Assembly: GCA_036833635.1 (NCBI GenBank)
Contig: DAITPJ010000021.1
Coordinates: 1 to 26,234 of the forward strand
Direction of reading: 5' to 3'
Source: Terrimesophilobacter sp036833635
GTDB lineage: Bacteria > Actinomycetota > Actinomycetes > Actinomycetales > Microbacteriaceae
Length of the DNA stretch: 26,234 nucleotides
Shown: positions 15,628-22,234 of the stretch, piece by piece
How the letters are laid out: each line of letters begins with the position of its first letter
How positions within the stretch are numbered: position 1 is the first letter of the stretch
Position numbers and translations under genes: made by a program
The notes under the pieces: model-generated
Seen by the model: only the letters and a program-made list of their open reading frames with translations
The model's database searches: none
Told to the model about the DNA's origin: nothing

Positions 15628-16386
15628 GTGGCCATCATCGAACGCCAGGACGTGCCGGGTCGGCTGAGTCGCCAGCTGGAGCTGGTAGGTCGCAGCGGCG
15701 CGGTCACGCTCGCCGTGACCGGGCCTGCCCACAGCGGTAAGACGGCCATTCTGCGGGCGATCGCGGCCGATCACGACGACTGGCTCGTGCTATGGGCGAG
15801 CTGCATTCCGCTCGGCGACCCCATCCCTTACGGCGTCATCTACCAATGGTTCGCCGGGTTGGGTCGGGTGTCCGAGGATGGGCGCGAGCCGTTCGACGGG
15901 CCGGGCGCCGCGCTTCGCGACCTCGTCGTGCGCGGCGCGGTCGAGACCGACGCGGCGGAGATCTCCTGGGCCGTGCGCTGGGCAGTCGCTCGCCTCGCGG
16001 CGCGCCAGCGCGTGCTGCTCATCGTCGACGACCTCCAGTGGGCGGATGACGCTTCCGCGACCGTCATCGGCCATATCGTCTCGCTGCTCTCGCCCGAGCC
16101 GATCGCGCTCGTGTGCGGCATCCGGCACGAACGGCCCGCAAAACCGATCGTCGAGGCGATTCTGCACGCTGCGAGCGTCGTCTCGCTGCGCCACAGCGTT
16201 CTCACTCCGGCGGAGCGCCGAGTCGCAGAGCTCGCCGTCTCCGGACTATCGAATCGGGACATCGCTGCACGTCTCTTCGTCACGGTCAAGACGGTGGAAT
16301 TCCACTTGTCGCGGGTCTACCGCAAGCTCGGTGCGAGCGCCAGGGGAGAACTCGCGGCGCTCATCGCGGTCGACCCGGCACCGTGA
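15628..16386 (+). CDS. Miniature ATPase-LuxR (LAL-like) transcriptional regulator
   Basis: A 252-aa protein. The N-terminal half is a P-loop ATPase like that of large LuxR (LAL/MalT-type) regulators: Walker A TGPAHSGKT (Gly32-Thr39), then ASCIPLGDPIPYGVIYQWF, and Walker B LLIVDDLQWADD (Asp134-Asp135). Only about 55 residues later it passes into a LuxR HTH (192-247) with LTPAERRVAELAVSGLSN and VTVKTVEFHLSRVYRKLGA. Typical LAL proteins are 800-1000 residues, with a full STAND/AAA module and a TPR sensor; here the C-terminal half of the ATPase and all of the sensor region are absent. The frame is clean, with its own promoter-like TACAAT and GGTGGAG, so this does not look like a decaying pseudogene. 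The likely target may be the adjacent ABC or protease genes, but nothing in the sequence proves it. Confidence 0.85.
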   Translation: MAIIERQDVPGRLSRQLELVGRSGAVTLAVTGPAHSGKTAILRAIAADHDDWLVLWASCIPLGDPIPYGVIYQWFAGLGRVSEDGREPFDGPGAALRDLVVRGAVETDAAEISWAVRWAVARLAARQRVLLIVDDLQWADDASATVIGHIVSLLSPEPIALVCGIRHERPAKPIVEAILHAASVVSLRHSVLTPAERRVAELAVSGLSNRDIAARLFVTVKTVEFHLSRVYRKLGASARGELAALIAVDPAP

Positions 16387-16387
16387 A

Positions 16388-16425
16388 GCGGGCCGGGAAG
16401 GCGATACTGCACCGTCCCGGCCCGC
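16388..16425. terminator. Hairpin between convergent genes (candidate bidirectional terminator)
   Basis: GCGGGCCGGGA (16388-16398) and its exact complement TCCCGGCCCGC (16415-16425) flank a 16-nt loop. The hairpin starts 1 nt after the stop of the ATPase-LuxR gene and lies 38 nt past the stop of the minus-strand protease gene. There is no T tract on either side, as is common in high-GC actinomycetes. Confidence 0.65.
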
Positions 16426-16462
16426 CCTCCCACCACAGGGCTGGGGGAGCCTTGCGTCCCGG

Positions 16463-18007
16463 CTAGAACACCGCCTGGAAGCTGTTCAGGATGTTGTCGA
16501 GCACGGCACCCTTGTCGGAGTCGGTAACCATCTGGACGGCCACGATCATGAGATGCGTATTGGCCACGTCGTTTGCCGCCAGGACGGCGTAATCCGTGCT
16601 TCCCCCACCGCAGTCGGTGAAGTAGACGAATTCGCCAATGTAGTAGCCGTCGTCGTACGGACCCTCGTTGCGGACGGTGCATTCGGAGCCGACGTTGGCT
16701 TTGTAGTTCGCAATAATCTGTGCGAGATCGCTGCCGAAGGCGTCCTCGCTCGCCGTGACGCTCACGCCCGGCACACCCCAACTCGAGGTGTAGTTCGCGA
16801 GGTCAGTCGTCGCGGTGATGTCGTAATACGTCGCGCCGGTGTCACTCGTGAAGCCCGCGCCATCGGTCTGATTCCAGTTGTTCGGAACAGTAACGCTCAC
16901 AGCGCCGCTGTCATCGGTGACTGTCACGAAGCTGTCGACCGTGCCGCCCGTTCCACCTCCGCCCTGATTGCCGGACGACACGAGCTTGAGCTCCTTGCCG
17001 TTGAACTGGCCCTCGTAGATCGCGTCCTCAACCGGACGGTAGATCTGGAAGTCGATCGTGGCGTCCACACCTTGCGTCTTGAGCACCTGGCAGTAGTCGC
17101 CAAGGGACCCGTCGGGCGCCATCGTGACACCCGCCATGTCGAACAGCACGTCACCTGGCTCGATCCCGGCGGCATCCGCTGGGCTGCCCGCGGCGACCGA
17201 CTCGATCCAGATACCGAGTGCCGAACCGTCGTCTGCGGGCTGTCGCGCCTGGGCGTTGAGTCCGAGCGAGAGTACGGGAGTTCCGGCCCGGAGATCCTCG
17301 AGCACGGGCAGAACTTGATCGCGGTGGATCGCGAAGTTGTAGTCGAGGTCGTCGCGGCCGGCGTAGTTGACGCCGACGACGCGCCCTTCCGGGTCGACAA
17401 GCGGTCCGCCCGAGTTCCCGCCGCGGATCCGCGCGTCGTGCTCGATGACATGGTCGAGGGACGCCCACGAGTCGTCCTGAGGCACGTCGTTCTTCGAGAC
17501 GATCCCGCGCGTCATGGTGAAGTTCGGGTCGCCGAGCGGAAAGCCCGCGGAGTAGACGTCGAGCGCGGTTTCGATGTCGCCCTTGTGCCAGGCCATGTAC
17601 GGGTACTCCCCGGCGTCGAGCTGGATCACGGCAAGGTCGAGGCACTCCGAGGCGCCAAGGACTTTGGCGTTGTACTGCTTCGCGGTGTCGCCCCCGACCC
17701 AGACCTTGAGGGTCCCCGCCCCGACCACGACGTGGTTGTTCGTGACGGCGATGCCGCTGGGGTCGATGATGAATCCCGACCCCCGGCCTGCGCTCTCGGA
17801 TGCCTGGGTGGTGCCCTGGGGCACGAAGGTCCCCTGGGCCTGGATCTGGATCGTCGCCGACTGGACACCCTTGAAATCGACCGGTGGCGGTCCCTGCTGG
17901 ATGTTGAGTGAGACGCACGATGTGAGCCCTAGCGCCACAATGCCTGCCGTGGCTATCAGGCCCATGAGCCGGGCCGAACCCCGGGTCGAACGGGTGTGTG
18001 AGTACAC
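16463..18007 (-). CDS. Trypsin-like (S1C/DegP-type) PDZ serine protease, lipoprotein, with extra C-terminal domain
   Basis: A 514-aa protein. A lipoprotein signal ends in the lipobox LTSC (Cys31), so it is expected outside the membrane, lipid-anchored. The trypsin fold shows His92 (VTNNHVV), Asp124 (SECLDLAVIQL) and Ser199 (RGGNSGGPLV). A PDZ domain follows at about 255-330 (LGIWIESVAAGSPADAAGIE, PGDVLFDMAGV), then a Gly-rich linker (GNQGGGGTGG), then a further 150-residue domain to the end with two Cys. That last part resembles Mog1/PsbP-like folds in its start (VSVTVPNNWNQ) and end (LDNILNSF); this is inference. GTG 18007 was chosen because AGGAGG lies 5 nt upstream on the minus strand, the best ribosome binding site in the window. 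Likely role: quality control or regulated cleavage at the cell surface. Confidence 0.92.
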   Translation of the reverse strand: MYSHTRSTRGSARLMGLIATAGIVALGLTSCVSLNIQQGPPPVDFKGVQSATIQIQAQGTFVPQGTTQASESAGRGSGFIIDPSGIAVTNNHVVVGAGTLKVWVGGDTAKQYNAKVLGASECLDLAVIQLDAGEYPYMAWHKGDIETALDVYSAGFPLGDPNFTMTRGIVSKNDVPQDDSWASLDHVIEHDARIRGGNSGGPLVDPEGRVVGVNYAGRDDLDYNFAIHRDQVLPVLEDLRAGTPVLSLGLNAQARQPADDGSALGIWIESVAAGSPADAAGIEPGDVLFDMAGVTMAPDGSLGDYCQVLKTQGVDATIDFQIYRPVEDAIYEGQFNGKELKLVSSGNQGGGGTGGTVDSFVTVTDDSGAVSVTVPNNWNQTDGAGFTSDTGATYYDITATTDLANYTSSWGVPGVSVTASEDAFGSDLAQIIANYKANVGSECTVRNEGPYDDGYYIGEFVYFTDCGGGSTDYAVLAANDVANTHLMIVAVQMVTDSDKGAVLDNILNSFQAVF

Positions 18008-18085
18008 GAATTCCTCCTGGTACGGCGGGTGCACCTGACCCGCCGATGAGGACAGCATTACGGTTCGCGTCACGGCGCGCAGGAC

Positions 18086-18121
18086 GGAGCGACCCTAGTT
18101 TTTCTTTACTAGGGTCGTTCC
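18086..18121 (-). repeat. Strong intergenic hairpin between two lipoprotein genes
   Basis: Arms of 14 nt (18086-18099 and 18108-18121) pair with one G-T wobble; the core CGACCCTAGT/ACTAGGGTCG is perfect. The 8-nt loop is T-rich on the plus strand (TTTTCTTT). It lies 16 nt past the stop of the upstream minus-strand lipoprotein gene and about 79 nt before the protease start. No T tract follows in the minus direction. It could be a terminator for the lipoprotein mRNA, a stability element, or an operator near the protease promoter. Confidence 0.7.
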
Positions 18122-18137
18122 CTACAGGGCGACCGGC

Positions 18138-18782
18138 TCAACCGGCGTCGACGGGCCGGAGCGCGCTCACGACGTGGACGACATCCGGGCCGTAGCGATC
18201 GTCGAAAAAGCTCTGAATGTCGCCGTCGTCGTGGATGTACGTGGCGAAGAGGTAGCCGTTCTGCGGTGCCGATGTGAGTGGCCTGAGTTCAGGGTCGGCA
18301 GAGAGTTCCTCCTGAATCTCGAGGAGGCGCGACTCTTCGTTCGTGCCCGCCATTTCCGGGTCGGTGTAGGGGTCCACGAAGGGCATCGGGTCATAAAGGG
18401 CGAGAAGCATGGCCGGCTGGGTCACGGTGAAGCGCTCGCCGTCCCAGGTGCCCTGGAGTGCATAGGCGCCCCACGTGACGCCGCTGGCCGTCTCGGCGCC
18501 CTCGACGTCATCCCAGTCCCAGCCGACGATCTCCGGGCCATCGCACTGGGGCGGGTACGACTCCATGACGGCGCCGAGGCAGAACATGGGTGCGGCTTCG
18601 TCGACCTGCAGCACCGTGCCCTGGCCGATGACCTCGCCGCCAGCGGCGATTCCGGATGGCGGCTGGCCGCCGGGCAGCGACGGCGTGGCGCATCCGCCGA
18701 GCGCGAGCGCGGCGATGATGGGCGCGGCGGCGAGCAAGGCGTGACGTCGGAATGGGCGGCGAATCGAGGTCGTACGGTCCAT
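18138..18782 (-). CDS. Putative lipoprotein of unknown function
   Basis: A 214-aa protein with five Arg before a hydrophobic stretch (ALLAAAPIIAALALGGC) and lipobox LGGC at Cys31. The mature part begins with a Pro/Gly-rich linker (ATPSLPGGQPPSG), then GQGTVLQV, two further Cys (MFCLGAVMESYPPQCDGPEI) that may form a disulfide, a Trp-rich motif (WDWDDVEGAE), and an acidic C-terminal half. GTWDGERFTVTQPA suggests a beta-rich ligand-binding module as in other actinobacterial lipoproteins, but I do not recognise the family. The start is uncertain: ATG 18782 gives a compact signal peptide with weak TGGAA upstream; ATG 18803 would add seven residues and has TAGTGT 8 nt upstream, fitting a near-leaderless start. 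The protease gene lies downstream on the same strand. Confidence 0.8.
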   Translation of the reverse strand: MDRTTSIRRPFRRHALLAAAPIIAALALGGCATPSLPGGQPPSGIAAGGEVIGQGTVLQVDEAAPMFCLGAVMESYPPQCDGPEIVGWDWDDVEGAETASGVTWGAYALQGTWDGERFTVTQPAMLLALYDPMPFVDPYTDPEMAGTNEESRLLEIQEELSADPELRPLTSAPQNGYLFATYIHDDGDIQSFFDDRYGPDVVHVVSALRPVDAG

Positions 18783-18874
18783 GATTCCAGTGTCGCGAAT
18801 CATCGCCCCGCACACTACCCAACAAATTTCATGACTTGTTCGTCACGATTTTTCGGCCTCACGGACTGCGGTGC

Positions 18875-18880
18875 TACCCT
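18875..18880 (+). promoter_or_regulatory. Putative -10 element for the leuA leader transcript
   Basis: TACCCT ends 6 nt before the GTG of the leader peptide. It would place the transcription start at or next to that codon, so the leader would be translated without a Shine-Dalgarno sequence. No clear -35 box. Confidence 0.45.
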
Positions 18881-18886
18881 GAAAGC

Positions 18887-18931
18887 GTGTTGTTCGGTCT
18901 GCTTCTCCTTAGCTGCCGCGACGAGTCCTAA
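18887..18931 (+). CDS. leuL: leuA leader peptide (leucine attenuation peptide)
   Basis: A 14-codon frame, GTG to TAA, encoding MLFGLLLLSCRDES. Five of the 14 codons are Leu, four of them consecutive (CTG CTT CTC CTT). Two of these four are CTT, a codon rarely used in the neighbouring genes, so charged tRNA-Leu supply should affect ribosome speed. The stop codon lies in the loop of a strong hairpin (18916-18952). The leuA start is 68 nt downstream. Such leader peptides are known to report amino-acid supply by ribosome stalling. It is too short for usual gene finders. The case rests on Leu content, position and the RNA pairing described in the next entry. Confidence 0.82.
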   Translation: MLFGLLLLSCRDES

Positions 18932-18992
18932 CCCAGGCCTCCCTCGTCGCGGAGTCTGACGTGGCTGATCCGCAGACCTAAGGGAAGAGACC
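18896..18992 (+). promoter_or_regulatory. leuA 5' leader structure: Leu codons pair with the leuA ribosome binding region
   Basis: An inner hairpin has a perfect 10-bp stem, CCGCGACGAG (18916-18925) with CTCGTCGCGG (18943-18952). Outside it, GGTCTGCTTCTCCTTAG (18896-18912), which covers the Leu codons, can pair with CTAAGGGAAGAGACC (18978-18992) in 15 base pairs with two single-base bulges. The latter contains the likely leuA Shine-Dalgarno sequence. A ribosome stalled at Leu codons would break this outer stem and free leuA; a ribosome that has reached the stop would let it form. This predicts translational attenuation. A structured leucine-linked element upstream of actinobacterial leuA (LEU element) has been described; I did not establish whether this folds into the same pseudoknot. 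Confidence 0.75.
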
Positions 18993-18999
18993 CAGGACC

Positions 19000-20760
19000 A
19001 TGAAGAACACACAATCCGCATCGGCCATGCCGATTCACAAGTACCGCCCGTACCACGAGACGATCGCCGTCGACCTCCCGGATCGCACCTGGCCCGATCG
19101 CAGGATCACGGCCGCGCCGCGGTGGTGTGCCGTCGATCTTCGCGACGGCAACCAGGCACTCATCGACCCGATGAGCCCCGAGCGCAAGCAGATCATGTTC
19201 GACCTTCTCGTACGCATGGGCTACAAGGAGATCGAGGTGGGCTTCCCCTCGGCGAGCCAGACGGACTTCGACTTCGTGCGCAAGCTCATCGAGGAGAACC
19301 TCATCCCGGATGACGTGACGATCCAGGTGCTCACCCAGGCTCGCGAAGAGCTCATCAACCGCACCTACGAGTCGATTCGTGGGGCCAGGCAGGCGATCGT
19401 GCACCTCTACAACTCGACGAGCATCCTGCAGCGCGATGTGGTGTTCCGCACCGATCGGCCAGGGATCGTCGACATTGCCGTGGCAGGGGCGCGGATGTGC
19501 AGGGCCGCCGAGAAACTCGCCCCCGGCGTCGAGATCTTCTACGAGTACTCTCCGGAGAGTTACACGGGCACGGAGCTCGACTTCGCACTCGAGGTCTGTA
19601 ACGCGGTGCTCGAGGTCTTCGAGCCGACGCCCGAGCGCAAGGTCATCATCAACCTCCCCGCGACGGTCGAGATGGCGACCCCCAACGTCTACGCCGACTC
19701 GATCGAGTGGATGTCGCGGAACCTCGACCACCGCGAGAACGTCATCCTGAGCCTGCACCCGCACAACGACCGCGGCACGGCTGTCGCGGCGGCCGAGCTC
19801 GGCTACCAGGCCGGTGCCGATCGTATCGAAGGATGCCTGTTCGGGAATGGCGAGCGCACCGGCAATGTCGACCTCGTCGCGCTCGGCATCAACCTGTTCA
19901 CGCAGGGCATCGACCCGCAGATCGACTTCAGCGACCTCGACGACGTCAAGCGGGTAGCGGAATATTGCAACCAGCTCCCGGTCCCCGAGCGGAGCCCGTG
20001 GGCGGGCGACCTCGTCTACACGGCCTTCAGCGGCTCGCACCAGGACGCCATCAAGAAGGGCTTCGAGGCCATGGAGGCCGACGCCGCGGCCCAGGGCAAG
20101 TCGGTCGACGACCTCGTCTGGGCTGTGCCATACCTGCCGGTCGACCCCAAGGATCTCGGCCGCAGCTACGAGGCGGTCATCCGGGTCAACTCGCAATCCG
20201 GCAAGGGTGGCGTCGCCTACCTGCTCAAGGCCGACCACGCGCTCGACCTGCCGCGCAAGCTGCAGATCGAGTTCAGCGGCGTCGTGCAGGCGAAGACGGA
20301 CGCGGAGGGCGGCGAGGTCTCGAGCGCCCAGATCTGGGCGATCTTCACCGACGAGTACCTGCCGTCGACGATTGAGGACGACAAGTGGGGCCGCTTCGAG
20401 CTCACGAGGACGCGCACTGCGAGTGACATGTCGGGGGAGGTGTCGCTCTTCGCCGAGCTTCGCGTCGGCGAGAGCACGGTCGAGGCCAACGCAACCGGCA
20501 ACGGCCCGGTCGATGCGTTCCTCGGAATCTTCCACTCCGAGGGCGTCGATGTGAAGGTCTACGACTACGTCGAGCACGCCCTCGGCGCAGGTGGTGACGC
20601 GCTCGCGGCGGCCTACGTCGAATGCCAGGTCGGTGACAAGCGGTTGTGGGGCGTCGGGATCGACGCCGACATCTCGACCGCGAGCCTCAAGGCCGTCGTC
20701 TCTGCCGTCAACCGCGCCGTACGCACGCCGGCAGGGGAACGCGAGCTCGCGAGCGTCTGA
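19000..20760 (+). CDS. leuA: 2-isopropylmalate synthase
   Basis: A 586-aa enzyme of leucine biosynthesis that joins acetyl-CoA and 2-oxoisovalerate. The N-terminal TIM barrel has the metal/substrate motif WCAVDLRDGNQALIDPMSPE, GFPSASQTDFDFVR, and the metal-binding His253 and His255 in SLHPHNDRG, with GCLFGNGERTGNVDLV. A linker leads to the C-terminal regulatory (LeuA dimer) domain, about residues 430-586, which gives leucine feedback inhibition. Size and sequence fit the long actinobacterial class. ATG 19000 gives the usual MKNTQ start; GGGAAGAG ends 10 nt before it, while AGGA at 18994 is too close. It is preceded by a leader peptide and RNA structure, so leucine controls both synthesis and activity. 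The stop is 4 nt from the stop of the convergent gene at 20765. Confidence 0.97.
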   Translation: MKNTQSASAMPIHKYRPYHETIAVDLPDRTWPDRRITAAPRWCAVDLRDGNQALIDPMSPERKQIMFDLLVRMGYKEIEVGFPSASQTDFDFVRKLIEENLIPDDVTIQVLTQAREELINRTYESIRGARQAIVHLYNSTSILQRDVVFRTDRPGIVDIAVAGARMCRAAEKLAPGVEIFYEYSPESYTGTELDFALEVCNAVLEVFEPTPERKVIINLPATVEMATPNVYADSIEWMSRNLDHRENVILSLHPHNDRGTAVAAAELGYQAGADRIEGCLFGNGERTGNVDLVALGINLFTQGIDPQIDFSDLDDVKRVAEYCNQLPVPERSPWAGDLVYTAFSGSHQDAIKKGFEAMEADAAAQGKSVDDLVWAVPYLPVDPKDLGRSYEAVIRVNSQSGKGGVAYLLKADHALDLPRKLQIEFSGVVQAKTDAEGGEVSSAQIWAIFTDEYLPSTIEDDKWGRFELTRTRTASDMSGEVSLFAELRVGESTVEANATGNGPVDAFLGIFHSEGVDVKVYDYVEHALGAGGDALAAAYVECQVGDKRLWGVGIDADISTASLKAVVSAVNRAVRTPAGERELASV

Positions 20761-20764
20761 GCGT

Positions 20765-21421
20765 TCAGGTTTTGTGGCGGTCCGTGCCGCTCAGGGCCGC
20801 GACTGAGGCAGCGAGCGGGATGCCGTCGCGCAGGTCGGGGGCGGGCTCAGGCTCGCCGTAGGTCGTGAGTATCGGCAGGACGCCGGCCCAGGCGTCACCC
20901 GCGACGTCCTCGTCCGGGTCCTCCGGCCACCGGGTCGAGACCTTGAAGGTCCACTCGTCGACCTGCATCCGGAGCACGAGGGTCGCCGCGACCTCCTTGC
21001 GGTTGTGGCCACGGAGTTCTGCCAGTCGCCCTGGCAGGAGTCCCGTCGTCACGATGTCGAGCGCCGCGAGCTTCTCCTCGCCTTCGACGACGGTGCACGA
21101 GCCGAACAGCACGGCGCTGCGGTACCGCATGGAGGACTCGAAGGCGCTTCGCGCGAACACGAGCCCGTCGACGACAGCGACAGAGACCGTGACCGGGATG
21201 CCGGTCGCGAGCCGGCGCAGCCACCACGACCCGGTCGACCCGTGCAGGAGCAGCGTGTCGCCATCGGGAACGAGCGCGATGGGCATGACAGCCGGGCGCT
21301 CGTCCTCGACGAAGGCGAAGTGCCCGACGACCGCATCGCGCATGAGCCGCTCAAGGGGCGCACGGTCGCTCGAGCTGACGCGCTCGGGCATCCGCGCGGG
21401 GATAGTGCGGTTGAGGCTCAT
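20765..21421 (-). CDS. Pyridoxamine 5'-phosphate oxidase-like FMN-binding protein
   Basis: A 218-aa split-barrel flavin protein. Family features are the opening APLERLMRDAVVGHFAFVED, the strand PAVMPIALVPDGDTLLLHGS, SAFESSMRYRSAVLFGSCTV, and VLRMQVDEWTFKVSTRWPED near the C-terminus. These match actinobacterial PNPOx-like proteins that bind FMN or F420. True pyridoxamine oxidase activity is not implied; redox or cofactor-binding roles are typical. ATG 21421 has CAGAAT 6 nt upstream and no Shine-Dalgarno sequence, so the mRNA is probably leaderless. It is divergent from recO, with only 78 nt between starts, so the two promoters lie back to back. Convergent with leuA at the other end. Confidence 0.85.
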   Translation of the reverse strand: MSLNRTIPARMPERVSSSDRAPLERLMRDAVVGHFAFVEDERPAVMPIALVPDGDTLLLHGSTGSWWLRRLATGIPVTVSVAVVDGLVFARSAFESSMRYRSAVLFGSCTVVEGEEKLAALDIVTTGLLPGRLAELRGHNRKEVAATLVLRMQVDEWTFKVSTRWPEDPDEDVAGDAWAGVLPILTTYGEPEPAPDLRDGIPLAASVAALSGTDRHKT

Positions 21422-21427
21422 GGTGCA

Positions 21428-21433
21428 ATTCTG
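21428..21433 (-). promoter_or_regulatory. Putative -10 element for leaderless PNPOx-like gene
   Basis: CAGAAT on the minus strand, 6 nt before ATG 21421. No Shine-Dalgarno sequence is present. It faces the recO -10 element 54 nt away. Confidence 0.45.
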
Positions 21434-21487
21434 CTGCACAAGCCCCGACGGGCCGCCTAGGGGCCGCACAAACCGGCCGGGCACGCC

Positions 21488-21493
21488 GATAAT
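21488..21493 (+). promoter_or_regulatory. Putative -10 element for leaderless recO
   Basis: GATAAT, close to the TATAAT consensus, 6 nt before ATG 21500 with spacer TGACCC and no Shine-Dalgarno sequence. One of the clearest -10 matches in the window. Confidence 0.55.
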
Positions 21494-21499
21494 TGACCC

Positions 21500-22234
21500 A
21501 TGCCCCTCTATCGTGACGAAGCCGTCGTGCTGCGCACCCACAAGCTGGGTGAGGCCGACCGCATTCTCACGATGCTGAGCAGGCAGCACGGCAAGATCCG
21601 TGCCGTCGCGAAGGGCGTTCGGCGCACGGCCTCGAAGTTCGGGGCGAGACTTGAGCCGTTCATGGTCGCCGACGTGCAGCTCTACGAGGGCCGCAGCCTC
21701 GACATCGTCACGCAGGCGGAGTCGATCGGCGCCTATGGTGCCGAGATCACCGGCGACTACGCGAGCTACACCGCCGCGAGCGTCATGGTCGAGACGGCCG
21801 ACAAGGTCACCGACGACAACGGTTCGCTGCAGCAGTACCTCCTCCTCGTCGGCGCCCTGCGCTCGCTCGCCCGGCGCGAGCACGGGGCGAGCATGACCCT
21901 CGACTCCTACCTCCTTCGCTCGCTCTCGATCGCAGGATGGGCGCCGAGCTTCGTCGACTGCGCCGTCACGGGAGCGCCAGGGCCGCACACGGCGTTCGTC
22001 GTTCAGCTCGGGGGAGTCGTCGCGGATGAGGTCGCCCCACCGGGCTCCCCGCGGCTCGACGCTCAGACGATCGGCCTGCTCGCCGCGCTGCTCTCGGGCG
22101 ACTGGACAAGCGCGGATGCCGCCGACGAGCGGTCGCGCAGCCAGGCGAGCGGCGTCGTGGCCGCCTATGCGCAGTTCCACCTCGAGCGCAGCCTGCGCTC
22201 GCTCCAGCACGTCGAGCGCGGCGTCCCATCGTGA
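21500..22234 (+). CDS. recO: DNA repair protein RecO, without the usual zinc-binding cysteines
   Basis: A 244-aa protein. The N-terminal OB fold is clear (YRDEAVVLRTHKLGEADRIL, HGKIRAVAKGVRRTASKFGA, LEPFMVADVQLYEGRSLDIV). RecO binds single-stranded DNA and loads RecA in the RecFOR pathway. The C-terminal part keeps the family frame around the zinc site (AVTGAPGPHTAFVVQLGGVV) but has a single Cys (154) in the whole protein; the other three of the common CxxC...CxxC site are replaced, so zinc binding is probably lost. A -10-like GATAAT lies 6 nt before the ATG. The last bases overlap the uppS start (GTGA), so the two are co-translated, a pairing common in actinomycetes. Confidence 0.94.
   Translation: MPLYRDEAVVLRTHKLGEADRILTMLSRQHGKIRAVAKGVRRTASKFGARLEPFMVADVQLYEGRSLDIVTQAESIGAYGAEITGDYASYTAASVMVETADKVTDDNGSLQQYLLLVGALRSLARREHGASMTLDSYLLRSLSIAGWAPSFVDCAVTGAPGPHTAFVVQLGGVVADEVAPPGSPRLDAQTIGLLAALLSGDWTSADAADERSRSQASGVVAAYAQFHLERSLRSLQHVERGVPS

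Noticed and set aside
15878..17911. A 677-codon plus-strand frame across the mini-LuxR and the protease
   Set aside because: It is out of frame with the LuxR gene and antisense to the well-supported protease. No recognisable domain.
18928..20577. A 549-codon open frame on the minus strand opposite leuA
   Set aside because: The plus strand encodes a complete, motif-bearing LeuA. Long antisense frames are expected from GC-rich codon use; this one has no ribosome binding site and no domain.
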